The notes below the pieces were generated by a model, which saw only the letters and a program-made list of their open reading frames with translations, was not told where the DNA came from and ran no database searches. 6,691 bases of DNA, taken from assembly GCA_039024295.1 (NCBI GenBank), contig JBCDIQ010000331.1:1-6691 (forward strand), in the 5' to 3' direction. Both the position numbers and the translations under genes were made by a program. Shown in pieces: positions 1-6,596 of this stretch. This stretch comes from JBCDIQ01 sp039024295 (GTDB lineage Bacteria; Bacteroidota; Bacteroidia; J057). The first letter of the stretch is position 1. Each line of letters opens with the position of its first letter.

Positions 1-606
1 CTGGCAACGGACCCTATTAACTGGCAGAGTTTGCTTTTTCAAACAGGCTACCTCACCTTAAAGAAAGAATACTTCGAACAACAACTGGTTACCTTGGCTT
101 ACCCAAACCGAGAGGTTGAACTTTCCATGAACAGCTATTTGCTGGCTACATTCCGAAACGGCCTACCTGATGACTCTGTACCGTTCTTTCAGAACCTGAA
201 AAATGCGCTACAGTCGGCACAAATTCCCGAGTTTATCACATTAATTAATGCCCTGTTTGCCAGTATTCCTTATCAGTTATTTGACCAAAAGAGGGAAGGA
301 TTTTTCCATGCAATACTGCACCTTACGTTTAAAGGGATAGGTCTATTCGTTCAATCTGAAGTTTCTACTTCCAAGGGAAGGGTAGATTGTGTGGTTCAGC
401 TTCAGGATCATGTGTATGTAATTGAATTTAAGTTGGATGCCTCTGCCAAGGATGCCCTAGACCAAATAAGAGAGAAAAGGTATGGGACATCATTTTTGGG
501 TGCGGGAAAAAAGGTAGTAGCCTTAGGCATCAACTTCTCTTCCTCAACTCGGACGATAGAGAGTTGGGAAGCAGTGGATTATACCCAACTCCTCACCGAG
601 GGTTAA
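1..606 (+). CDS. AAA-ATPase-like protein with C-terminal PD-(D/E)XK nuclease domain, 5' end outside the window
   Basis: The frame is open from base 1, so the window holds the last 201 codons of a longer gene. The TTG at 31 is an internal leucine, not a start, because the family-like text begins before it. The segment around bases 28-160, reading SLLFQTGYLT and later YPNREVE, matches the junction between the AAA-ATPase-like domain and the nuclease domain in the family formerly called DUF1703. The C-terminal part has the PD-(D/E)XK signature: Glu at 358-360, Asp at 385-387 in GRVD, and Glu-x-Lys at 424-432 in VIEFKLD, followed by a conserved-looking Gln in ALDQI. Full-length members are usually around 500-580 residues, so well over half the protein, including the Walker motifs, lies upstream. 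Such proteins are numerous in Bacteroidota and anaerobes. Their substrate is not established, and a defence or mobile-element role is only proposed. The stop TAA is 30 bases before the lptF-like gene, with no terminator between. Confidence 0.9.
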   Translation: MATDPINWQSLLFQTGYLTLKKEYFEQQLVTLAYPNREVELSMNSYLLATFRNGLPDDSVPFFQNLKNALQSAQIPEFITLINALFASIPYQLFDQKREGFFHAILHLTFKGIGLFVQSEVSTSKGRVDCVVQLQDHVYVIEFKLDASAKDALDQIREKRYGTSFLGAGKKVVALGINFSSSTRTIESWEAVDYTQLLTEG

Positions 607-624
607 TCTCTTCCGAGAAAATCC

Positions 625-632
625 TACCTTTG
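625..632 (+). promoter_or_regulatory. Bacteroidota-type -7 promoter element before the LptF/LptG gene
   Basis: The sequence TACCTTTG matches the Bacteroidota sigma -7 consensus TAnnTTTG exactly. It starts 18 bases after the upstream stop codon and ends 4 bases before the ATG at 637. No clear TTG -33 element sits 17-23 bases upstream; GGTTAA near 601 is the closest and it is weak. If used, transcription would start at or within a few bases of the start codon, giving a leaderless or nearly leaderless mRNA. The exact match and its position are seen in the sequence; promoter activity is inferred. Confidence 0.55.
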
Positions 633-636
633 CTGC

Positions 637-1710
637 ATGAATTTGCTTGATGCCTATATCATCAAACGATATCTGGGGTCCTTTTTCTTTATCCTAGGTA
701 TTGTGCTGCTGATATGTGTCGTGGTGGACTTCAATGAAAAAATCGATGACTTCATCGACAAGAAGCCACCGGTAGAGGAGGTTATTTTCGATTATTACCT
801 CAATTTTATTCCATTTTATGGGAACCTGCTGGCACCTATATGCATTTTCCTTGCGGTCATTTTCTTTACCTCTCAAATGGCCCAGCGTACAGAACTGATC
901 CCTGTTCTCAGTTCGGGGGTGAGTTTTTACCGGGTGTTGGCACCTTACATCGTGACAGCATTTTTTCTGGCAGGACTTGCCTTCCTGCTGAAAGCCTATG
1001 TTGTGCCGGTAACCACGGAGCGGCAATTGGATTTTGAGCACAAATACTTCAAAAAACGCCGCATCTCTTCCAATAAGAATATCCATAAAAAAGTTGCTCA
1101 CGATACCTTTGTTTTTATCTCCTATTACAATGAAAAGAAGCAGGAGGGTCATACCTTCTCCCTGGAACGAATTGAAAACGGAGACATCGTAACCAAAATT
1201 CAAGCGGACCGAATGAAATGGGTGGATTCCACTCAGAATTGGGTCCTCAAAAAGGTGCGACGCCGAGACATAAAAGATTCCAAGGAAGTCCTCTCTTTTT
1301 ACCAGGAGCTTGATACTACCTTTTTGCTTAGGCCGGGAGATATATTCATCCGGGAAGGAAAACAGGCCAGTCTCACCTTGCCGGAGTTGCTTTCCTACAT
1401 AGAGGAGGAAGAGTTGCGCGGATCTGATTTCCTGACGGAATTGTACGTGGAGAAAAACCGCAGGTATGCCGACCCAGTAGCCATCATTATCCTGACCATG
1501 ATAGGTTTTGCCATGTCTTCCAAAAAGTCGAGAGGAGGGATTGCCTTACAAATTGGGCTTGGCCTGCTGATCTGCTTTATTTATATCACCTTGCTGTTTG
1601 CAGGGCAAGCCCTTACGGGAGACCTCTACACGCCAGGCATGGCGGTTTGGACCCCAAATTTCATCTTTTTTCCCATTGCACTCCTATTATTGCGGCTTGC
1701 GCCAAAATAA
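637..1710 (+). CDS. LptF/LptG family lipopolysaccharide export permease (YjgP/YjgQ)
   Basis: This is an inner-membrane subunit of the Lpt machine, which, with the LptB ATPase, extracts lipopolysaccharide from the inner membrane and passes it to the LptC/LptA bridge. The 357 residues fit the family length. Hydrophobic segments lie near residues 12-31, 52-76 and 98-120, then a soluble, probably periplasmic beta-rich domain of about 150 residues, then segments near 279-296, 302-322 and 338-354, which is the six-helix layout of LptF/LptG. The stretch RRYADPVAI, MIGFAMSS and KSRGGIALQIGLG (residues 275-309) is the most conserved family signature. The ATG at 637 is the first in frame after the upstream stop. 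Whether it acts as LptF or LptG cannot be told from the sequence; many Bacteroidota encode more than one such permease at separate loci. The gene has its own -7 element, and the ankyrin gene follows 105 bases later on the same strand. Confidence 0.93.
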   Translation: MNLLDAYIIKRYLGSFFFILGIVLLICVVVDFNEKIDDFIDKKPPVEEVIFDYYLNFIPFYGNLLAPICIFLAVIFFTSQMAQRTELIPVLSSGVSFYRVLAPYIVTAFFLAGLAFLLKAYVVPVTTERQLDFEHKYFKKRRISSNKNIHKKVAHDTFVFISYYNEKKQEGHTFSLERIENGDIVTKIQADRMKWVDSTQNWVLKKVRRRDIKDSKEVLSFYQELDTTFLLRPGDIFIREGKQASLTLPELLSYIEEEELRGSDFLTELYVEKNRRYADPVAIIILTMIGFAMSSKKSRGGIALQIGLGLLICFIYITLLFAGQALTGDLYTPGMAVWTPNFIFFPIALLLLRLAPK

Positions 1711-1735
1711 GTGACCTGGGTCTGATCGTTTTGTC

Positions 1736-1806
1736 AAAAGGAGACAACAAAAATGTGGCACTCATTTGCTATATTCTGTTTCTGCTTGCAAAATCTTCAC
1801 ATCTAG
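1736..1806 (+). other. Shine-Dalgarno-like site and 17-codon upstream reading frame before the ankyrin gene
   Basis: In the 105-base gap before the ankyrin gene there is AAAAGGAGA at 1736-1744, 8 bases before an ATG at 1753. This opens a 17-codon frame (MWHSFAIFCFCLQNLHI) ending at TAG 1804-1806, nine bases before the ankyrin ATG at 1816 and in the same frame. The purine run lies in the loop region of a small inverted repeat, TTGTC 1731-1735 with GACAA 1743-1747. Shine-Dalgarno sites are usually weak in Bacteroidota, so a good one here stands out. It could be a translated leader that couples ribosomes to the next gene, or chance. There is no homology evidence for the peptide. Confidence 0.2.
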
Positions 1807-1815
1807 CCGACGATC

Positions 1816-4743
1816 ATGAAACATCTGTTGCTTGCTTGCGCACTTATTTTCAGCATTCCGATCCATTCTTCTGCTTATTCCTATCAGGGCACCATCAACC
1901 TGGAAAATTGGACGCCTCCTCGCGGTACAAATGGCCCTGAGATTCGCGCCATAACCCTCAAATGGCGGCTCAACGATAACAATGGTCAGCCCGAAGGCTC
2001 CTATACCATGCAATGGTACCTGGGAGATTTTTATGTGCTGGATGGAGAAAAGGTAGACCTGCGCGAATTAGGCGAAAGCGTTCGCCAATTGAGCATACAA
2101 GACCTCGTATTGGAAGCCGATTTTCGAGTCAACGAACAAAAGGTGGCAGACTTCCAGGTAGATATGGGTGCAACACCCCCTCATGGAGGAACCTGGGGAC
2201 AAGAAGTACGCTACCTCTACGAATGGGATAAGATGCTCACTTTTCCCGAATCTGACAGCCTGATGCCAGGAGATAGCATACGTGCTTTTTTTGAACAACA
2301 GGTAGAACTTCAATTTCTTCGCATTCAAGAAATTTCGTTTGGCGGCACCTACGCCATTGAACGCAGGATTCGTGAACTCAAATCCGAAAATGCCTACCAG
2401 TCGGCACTGAGAGACGGAGACCGAGCCTTGGAATTCAACCAATATGAAAAGGCAATTGCCTTTTATGAGCAAGCAAACCAGCTTAATCCCGGTCAGTTGG
2501 AAGTAGCCGATCGCATCAAGCGCGCCAAGTACGCTCAAGCACTTGCTCAAGGGGATGCCGCCTTGGAGACAGGTGACCCGGAAGGAGCCATTGAATTCTT
2601 CCAAGTTGCTGAACGGTTGCTGCCCAATGAAACAGCTCCCAAACAACGTATCGCATTGGCAAAGGAGCAACTGGCCAAAGCAGCAGAATTTGAGCAGCTG
2701 CAAATCGAGCTAAAGGCTCGCTACCGGGTAGAACTGGAGAAGGTAAGCAAGAAACAGAACCAGGCGATCCAGGATGCGGTGGTCACCCTAGATGCAGAGA
2801 CGGAGGCTTGTCAACTGGAATATGCCGAATATTTTTCCTGCCTTACCCAGCATTACCAGCAGAAGCTCCAGACTGTACCGGATGAAGCCAGGTACCTTGT
2901 GTACGACGATGTGCAATCACGGGTCAAATCGGAACATGCCAATCTATGCATCAAACCACTGTGTAACCGCTTTGACGACCGGTCGGATTCCCTGGAATTT
3001 ACCAGTGTACAATACCTGGGACTGGCCAAGCGCAAATTCAACATCTATGAGCAGACCCGATACGAATTGTTCATGGAACGCAGCCTCGGGCTGCTGGAAA
3101 AGTCCCTCGTGAAAGACCCAGCAAATGCAGAAGCCTACCTTTTCCGGGCCAACTTTGCCCCTACCCTGATGGCCAAACTGATGGATGCAGAACTTGCCCT
3201 GAAGTACAAGCCCGGGTATGAAGAGGCCATCCGATTAAAAGAAAGCCTTCAGGAGCCTTTCCTGGATGAATTGTATGACAATATTCGGAGAAATAATCAG
3301 GTGTACGTCAAGGAGGCCCTTTCCCGTGGGCTTATGACTACCCTCGATACCCACAAAGGATTTACCCCTTTACAATGGGCCGTTCACCATGACCAGCCTG
3401 ATATGCTCGCCCTGCTCATGGCCAATGCGATGGTCGCCCGGTCCACTGATCCCCTGAACCAGGAACTTCTGCTGATGGCTGCCAAAGAAAATAAACCCGC
3501 GACCGCCGAATACCTGATGACGCATGGCGTAAGCCTGAGCATCCCGGATGAAGAAGGCAAAAGTGCCTTGTTGATCGCAACGGAGAACAACTCCCGCGAA
3601 GTGGTGGAATTATTCCTGGAAGAAAACCAGGAGGAACTCGATGCCACCAGCTCTGTGGTGTTCTCAGCGGAAAAGGGAAATGTGAGCTACACCGAATTAT
3701 TTCTGGCTGCAGGGGCCAACCCCAACTCTGTAGACGCCAAAGGGGATAACCTACTGATGCTTTCCATCCAGTACGGCCATCGCGACCTGATCGGGGTGCT
3801 CCTCCAGGCAGGGGCAGACGTGAACTTTGTCAATCCGCAGGGATTTACGCCGTTGGCCTACGCTTCTCAAAAGCGGGAAGCTTCAGTAATTGAAAATCTG
3901 CTCAGCTATAAGGCAGATGCCAAGAAGGCATTGGAAGTACTTAACCGCAGAGATCCTGAAAGCGGGTTGTATTTAAGCCATCGCCTGGGGATGTATGCAT
4001 TAGAGAAAAAGGACAAAGATCAGTTAAAAATTGCCCTAAGGGCCAACCCTCAGCTTCCCTTACAGCAAACCCCCTCTTCCAGCCAGAGTTTCCTCCGATT
4101 AAGCATTGACCGAGCGGAGCAAGAAATGACCAACTTGATGTTGGATGTTGGAGACTTGGAGGTGAACCAGCCAATCGACGGGGAAATTCTCCTGATCACA
4201 GCTCTCAGGTTGGACCAATTAATGGTAGCTGAAAAGCTGCTACGGGAGAAATATGCTTCTATGGATGTGTACACCGACGACAAGGAAAGCCCGCTACACT
4301 TGGCCGTTGCCAATGGCAACCGCTCCATTGTGGACTTACTCCTGGAGAAAAAGCATCCTCTCAATGTGCAGGATATTCGGGGCAATACCCCACTTCATCA
4401 GGCCCTGCTCAACGGCCAGGGAGACATTGCAGAACTGCTGATCAAGGTAGGTACAGACCTGTCTATCCCAGACAAACGGGGCTGGAAAGCCATCCACATC
4501 GCAGCTAAACTAAAAGACGTTCAGCGAGTGAAGGCCATGATTGCCGCCAAAGCAGACGTCAATACCACCGGGGAGTCCGGCATGACAGCCCTGCATTATG
4601 CCGCAGAGAACAGTGACCGCATCATGGCTGAATACCTGCTCAGCGTCGGTGCTGACCGCGAAATCGAAGATTACTTCCATCGTACCGCTTCCAAGGTAGC
4701 GCGTCAACAGAAGGCCAAGGAATTAGCCAAGGTGTTGAAGTAG
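1816..4743 (+). CDS. exported TPR and ankyrin repeat protein, 975 residues
   Basis: Probable periplasmic or surface protein; binding partner unknown. Residues 1-20 form a signal peptide with a likely signal peptidase I cut after SSA (HSSA|YSY). LLAC at 5-8 is too close to the N-terminus to be a lipobox. Residues 21-185 look beta-rich and I do not recognise them. Residues 191-285 hold two TPR-like units (AYQSALRDGDRALEFNQYEK and the unit after it), followed by a charged helical or coiled-coil stretch at about 285-330. Residues 330-385 carry the only four cysteines of the mature chain (332, 342, 378, 383). A further TPR-like pair covers 424-480. From about 484 to the end runs an ankyrin array: clear units at 514-705 and 821-953, a degenerate middle, and a capping half-repeat. 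Typical unit text is GNTPLHQALLNG with IAELLIKVGTDL. The ATG at 1816 is chosen because it begins the signal peptide and an in-frame TAG lies 9 bases upstream. It lacks its own recognisable promoter and may be cotranscribed with the LptF/LptG gene. Confidence 0.9.
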   Translation: MKHLLLACALIFSIPIHSSAYSYQGTINLENWTPPRGTNGPEIRAITLKWRLNDNNGQPEGSYTMQWYLGDFYVLDGEKVDLRELGESVRQLSIQDLVLEADFRVNEQKVADFQVDMGATPPHGGTWGQEVRYLYEWDKMLTFPESDSLMPGDSIRAFFEQQVELQFLRIQEISFGGTYAIERRIRELKSENAYQSALRDGDRALEFNQYEKAIAFYEQANQLNPGQLEVADRIKRAKYAQALAQGDAALETGDPEGAIEFFQVAERLLPNETAPKQRIALAKEQLAKAAEFEQLQIELKARYRVELEKVSKKQNQAIQDAVVTLDAETEACQLEYAEYFSCLTQHYQQKLQTVPDEARYLVYDDVQSRVKSEHANLCIKPLCNRFDDRSDSLEFTSVQYLGLAKRKFNIYEQTRYELFMERSLGLLEKSLVKDPANAEAYLFRANFAPTLMAKLMDAELALKYKPGYEEAIRLKESLQEPFLDELYDNIRRNNQVYVKEALSRGLMTTLDTHKGFTPLQWAVHHDQPDMLALLMANAMVARSTDPLNQELLLMAAKENKPATAEYLMTHGVSLSIPDEEGKSALLIATENNSREVVELFLEENQEELDATSSVVFSAEKGNVSYTELFLAAGANPNSVDAKGDNLLMLSIQYGHRDLIGVLLQAGADVNFVNPQGFTPLAYASQKREASVIENLLSYKADAKKALEVLNRRDPESGLYLSHRLGMYALEKKDKDQLKIALRANPQLPLQQTPSSSQSFLRLSIDRAEQEMTNLMLDVGDLEVNQPIDGEILLITALRLDQLMVAEKLLREKYASMDVYTDDKESPLHLAVANGNRSIVDLLLEKKHPLNVQDIRGNTPLHQALLNGQGDIAELLIKVGTDLSIPDKRGWKAIHIAAKLKDVQRVKAMIAAKADVNTTGESGMTALHYAAENSDRIMAEYLLSVGADREIEDYFHRTASKVARQQKAKELAKVLK

Positions 4744-4756
4744 GGGTCTGGGACGG

Positions 4757-4903
4757 TCATGCTTCCTCTTCAGGTGGATGAAACCCAATTTGCTTACGAG
4801 GGGGATTGGGGGTATCCAACAGGTAGTCCAGGGCAGCAAAAATCTCCCTGAACTTTCCATCATACTCGGCTTCCATTTTTTCCAACACCTGCATGATCTC
4901 CTT
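4757..4903 (-). pseudogene. cut-off C-terminal tail of the ORF6N gene
   Basis: Reading on past the TAA at 4904-4906 in the same frame gives 48 more sense codons and then TGA at 4757-4759. The tail begins KEIMQVLEKMEAEYDGKF and ends in a proline-rich NPPRKQIGFHPPEE. A helical KEI...LEKME segment, then a PP-RK-IGF terminus, is what I expect at the end of full-length ORF6N proteins, so the ancestral gene was probably 175 residues. A single base change, for example of a tyrosine codon TAT or TAC, would create the stop. AAGGAG followed by ATG lies at the start of the tail, but the 3-base spacing is too short for a convincing restart. The TGA lies 13 bases from the ankyrin stop on the opposite strand. 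Confidence 0.75.
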
Positions 4904-5284
4904 TTAATTCACGGCCATCTTTCGAAGTTTCACAAAGGTTCGCATGATGGCCACATTCACTTCTATGGCTTTCTTGCTTTTCAAGACACTTGATAGCATT
5001 GCAACGCCTGCTTCTGTAAACCCAAACGGAACGGCTCCTCCCAAGTGACTTTTGGAGGGTATCACATTTTGTGATACCACCTGTTCGATTTCCTCTGGGG
5101 TCAACTCAAACATGAAATCTTCTGGAAAGCGTTCTATGTTCCTTCTTACGGCCTGTTTCAGTACGCGCGTTTGCACCCCATAAAGCTCTGCAAGGTGCAC
5201 GTCCAGCATGACCTTCTCTTTTCGGAGTACAATTATTTTGCTGATTACTTTTTCCTTTGGCAGTATCGAATTCTCCTCACCCAT
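4904..5284 (-). CDS. ORF6N domain protein, shortened by a premature stop codon
   Basis: The 126-residue product carries the ORF6N domain, a presumed DNA-binding module first described in phage proteins and related in context to KilA-N and Bro-N antirepressor-type domains. Many Bacteroidota carry stand-alone chromosomal copies of unknown role. Family text is clear: VMLDVHLAELYGVQTRVLKQ (residues 25-44), RRNIERFPEDFMFELT (47-62), FGFTEAGVAMLSSVL (88-101) and an IMRTFVKLRKM helix (113-123). Homologues usually continue for about 40-60 more residues as a helical tail. Here TAA at 4904-4906 ends the frame straight after the domain, while the missing tail is still present in frame downstream. The domain itself looks intact, so a short protein may still be made. 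The start ATG (5282-5284) follows a TACCTTTG promoter element by 14 bases. Cytoplasmic, with no signal or membrane segments. Confidence 0.85.
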   Translation of the reverse strand: MGEENSILPKEKVISKIIVLRKEKVMLDVHLAELYGVQTRVLKQAVRRNIERFPEDFMFELTPEEIEQVVSQNVIPSKSHLGGAVPFGFTEAGVAMLSSVLKSKKAIEVNVAIMRTFVKLRKMAVN

Positions 5285-5298
5285 TCTTGTGGTTTTCT

Positions 5299-5306
5299 CA
5301 AAGGTA
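5299..5306 (-). promoter_or_regulatory. Bacteroidota-type -7 promoter element before the ORF6N gene
   Basis: On the minus strand this reads TACCTTTG, an exact match to TAnnTTTG and identical to the element before the LptF/LptG gene. It ends 14 bases before the ATG at 5284, which would give a very short leader of roughly 8 bases. No TTG is visible 17-23 bases upstream, so the -33 part is weak or absent. Activity is inferred from consensus and position. Confidence 0.5.
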
Positions 5307-5382
5307 TTTAAAATGGTCGAGACCGTACCCGCTCTTCCAGAAAAGATAGCAGGAGTTGTTCAATTCTAAGAATATTCACTTA

Positions 5383-5397
5383 ATCCTTTTCAAGGAT
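5383..5397 (-). repeat. short inverted repeat downstream of the 156-residue gene
   Basis: ATCCTT and AAGGAT form a perfect 6-base stem with a 3-base loop, starting 19 bases after the stop codon of the 156-residue minus-strand gene. The position suits a terminator, but no run of T follows on either strand and the stem is short and AT-rich. A second small palindromic area, ATTCTaAGAAT at 5363-5373 overlapping GAATATTC at 5370-5377, lies next to it. Treat it as a weak terminator candidate only. Confidence 0.25.
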
Positions 5398-5415
5398 ACA
5401 TCATGCACTAACGAC

Positions 5416-5886
5416 TCAAGGAATTGATTCCCAGATATAGTTTCTTACTTCTGAGGATAATTCTCCCCATCCTGCATGGTACTCCCCAAAAAAGCGCTGA
5501 AAAAGTTGGGAAATACCATCCTTGCCGTACAGCCTCTTTAGCCAAAGTTCTTCTGGATAGATGACTATTGGATTCTCTACTGTTTGACAAGTCCAGTGAC
5601 CTATTTCTAGGTTAAGGTGAGAGTTTAAAGAATTCTCAAGGGAAGAATACCCCTCTATATGATGAGTGGTAGTAAGGAAGTGAAACCCTAGATTTTGATC
5701 TATAAAATTAAAAATCAATGAATCATCATCCCCAATCATTCTATTCATGACACCGACTACCTTTATCTCGTCAATTGGTAAAATCCAGGAGGAATCTCTT
5801 TCATGAGAGGGATGGCTCGAATGGTATACAATGAGGTTATTTTCTATTTTTATGCTAGCGTTGGTCATTGGAGGAGTATCTTTCAT
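5416..5886 (-). CDS. hypothetical protein, 156 residues, family not recognised
   Basis: I do not recognise this protein. It has no signal peptide or membrane segment and is probably cytoplasmic. Visible traits are a strand-rich N-terminal half (SIKIENNLIVYHSS, then WILPIDEIKVVGVMNRM), an acidic GDDDS at residues 52-56, a hydrophobic FHFLTTTHH strand at 68-76, and IVIYPEEL at 107-114 followed by a W- and F-rich C-terminal third. The pattern of a PIDEIK strand followed by a VIYPEEL element resembles small uncharacterised Bacteroidota proteins, but this is an impression and not a family call. The start is either the ATG at 5884-5886 or the one at 5866-5868 (residue 7); neither has a ribosome binding site. 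No ATG, GTG or TTG lies further upstream in frame before a stop. Its base composition is low in G+C (18 of 60 bases at 5701-5760). It lies 108 bases after the lipoprotein gene on the same strand and may share its transcript. Confidence 0.7.
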   Translation of the reverse strand: MKDTPPMTNASIKIENNLIVYHSSHPSHERDSSWILPIDEIKVVGVMNRMIGDDDSLIFNFIDQNLGFHFLTTTHHIEGYSSLENSLNSHLNLEIGHWTCQTVENPIVIYPEELWLKRLYGKDGISQLFQRFFGEYHAGWGELSSEVRNYIWESIP

Positions 5887-5994
5887 ACCATAATCGGGTC
5901 GAATACGCTTGCTATCTCCCCCTAAAATAGGTTCAATTTTTCAGGAAATATTCTGCTAAACTGATTTAACCGCTGTGTGAGGAAGAAAAGTAAA

Positions 5995-6354
5995 TCACCA
6001 CCTTGGATTGTAATGTCTACCCCATACTCGTTTTCCATTTCGGAACCTAACAGCATTTGTTGGACTCCCATTATTCAGGTAATATTTCCAGAGACCAACT
6101 TTCTTTCCATGCTTATACTTCCCTTTTACAGCAATGAAACCATTCGTATGATACCTTGTGTAAATTCCATGGTTGATATCATGCCGGAAGTATTGAACGG
6201 TGAGCATACCTGTGGTGTCATCCTGAGTAATCCATAAGCCATTTTTTCCCATTTGACCTGATTGATTAATGGGGTTACTCAAATCCTCCGTTGTTGAACA
6301 AGCACTGATTAGTATTACTGCCGCAATAATTATCAGTGGGGCCAGGCTTTTCAT
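5995..6354 (-). CDS. small lipoprotein with YwqK/MORN-like repeats
   Basis: The 119-residue product starts with a lipoprotein signal peptide: K2, a hydrophobic run to residue 17, then lipobox ISAC with the acylated Cys at 19 and Ser at +2. It is expected to be anchored by lipid in the cell envelope. The mature part has about three MORN-like units of the kind annotated as toxin-antitoxin system YwqK family antitoxin: GLWITQDDTTG (39-49), HGIYTRYHTNGFIAVKGKY (62-80) and HGKKVGLWKYYLNNG (82-96), ending near FRNGKRVWG (104-112). That family name comes from Bacillus YwqK. In Bacteroidota most such proteins are single lipoproteins or secreted proteins with no shown toxin partner, so an antitoxin role should not be assumed. 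The ATG at 6352-6354 is the first that supplies the signal peptide; the bases before it are A-rich with no Shine-Dalgarno, and no TAnnTTTG element was found upstream. Confidence 0.85.
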   Translation of the reverse strand: MKSLAPLIIIAAVILISACSTTEDLSNPINQSGQMGKNGLWITQDDTTGMLTVQYFRHDINHGIYTRYHTNGFIAVKGKYKHGKKVGLWKYYLNNGSPTNAVRFRNGKRVWGRHYNPRW

Positions 6355-6560
6355 CTTATTCTGAATTAGAATGAAAGGATCAGCTTTTCGAATTTGGGTC
6401 TGGAAAATCTGGGACTCGGTACCTTGATGTTTGTGCCTTTGAGGTAGTAACTGTCTAATTGGGTTGAGTTTGTTAGGATGTATAACCCCAATTAATCAAT
6501 TCCTACAGGCCCTCATATTTAAACCCCTTCTGCTTAATATAGCCCCTAAATAGGGTCTGC

Positions 6561-6579
6561 TGAACAACGTGGCTGTTCA
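6561..6579. repeat. perfect 6-base inverted repeat
   Basis: TGAACA at 6561-6566 and TGTTCA at 6574-6579 form a perfect stem around a 7-base loop. The loop and the end of the left arm contain the first copy of an 8-base direct repeat. Confidence 0.45.
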
Positions 6580-6596
6580 TGCGGTGCGCAACGTGG
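6565..6596. repeat. 8-base direct repeat CAACGTGG, two copies 24 bases apart
   Basis: CAACGTGG occurs at 6565-6572 and again at 6589-6596. The first copy overlaps the small inverted repeat at 6561-6579, and the second lies in the left arm of the larger imperfect hairpin at 6583-6641. With only two copies it could be chance. Confidence 0.4.

Noticed and set aside
694..1203. 169-residue minus-strand frame inside the LptF/LptG gene.
   Set aside because: It lies fully antisense to a well-supported membrane protein gene, has no family-like text and no promoter or start signal.
1820..1843. LLAC near the start of the ankyrin protein as a lipobox.
   Set aside because: The cysteine is residue 8, which leaves only three residues before it plus a hydrophobic stretch too short for a lipoprotein signal. 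A signal peptidase I site after SSA fits better.
1647..1940. Plus-strand frame of 97 codons bridging the LptF/LptG and ankyrin genes.
   Set aside because: It begins at a TTG within the permease gene in another frame and runs into the ankyrin signal-peptide region. It shows no protein-like pattern.
2068..2703. 211-residue minus-strand frame inside the ankyrin gene, rich in Cys, Leu and Phe.
   Set aside because: Its composition is that expected from the antisense of TPR-coding sequence. It overlaps a clearly real gene and resembles no protein I know.
5922..5929. TATTTTAG on the minus strand as a -7 element for the 156-residue gene.
   Set aside because: It matches TAnnTTTG at only five of the six fixed positions, has no -33 partner, and such AT-rich matches are expected by chance here.
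5977..6237. Plus-strand frame of 86 codons opposite the lipoprotein gene.
   Set aside because: It is antisense to a gene with a clear lipobox and MORN-like repeats, and has no recognisable features.
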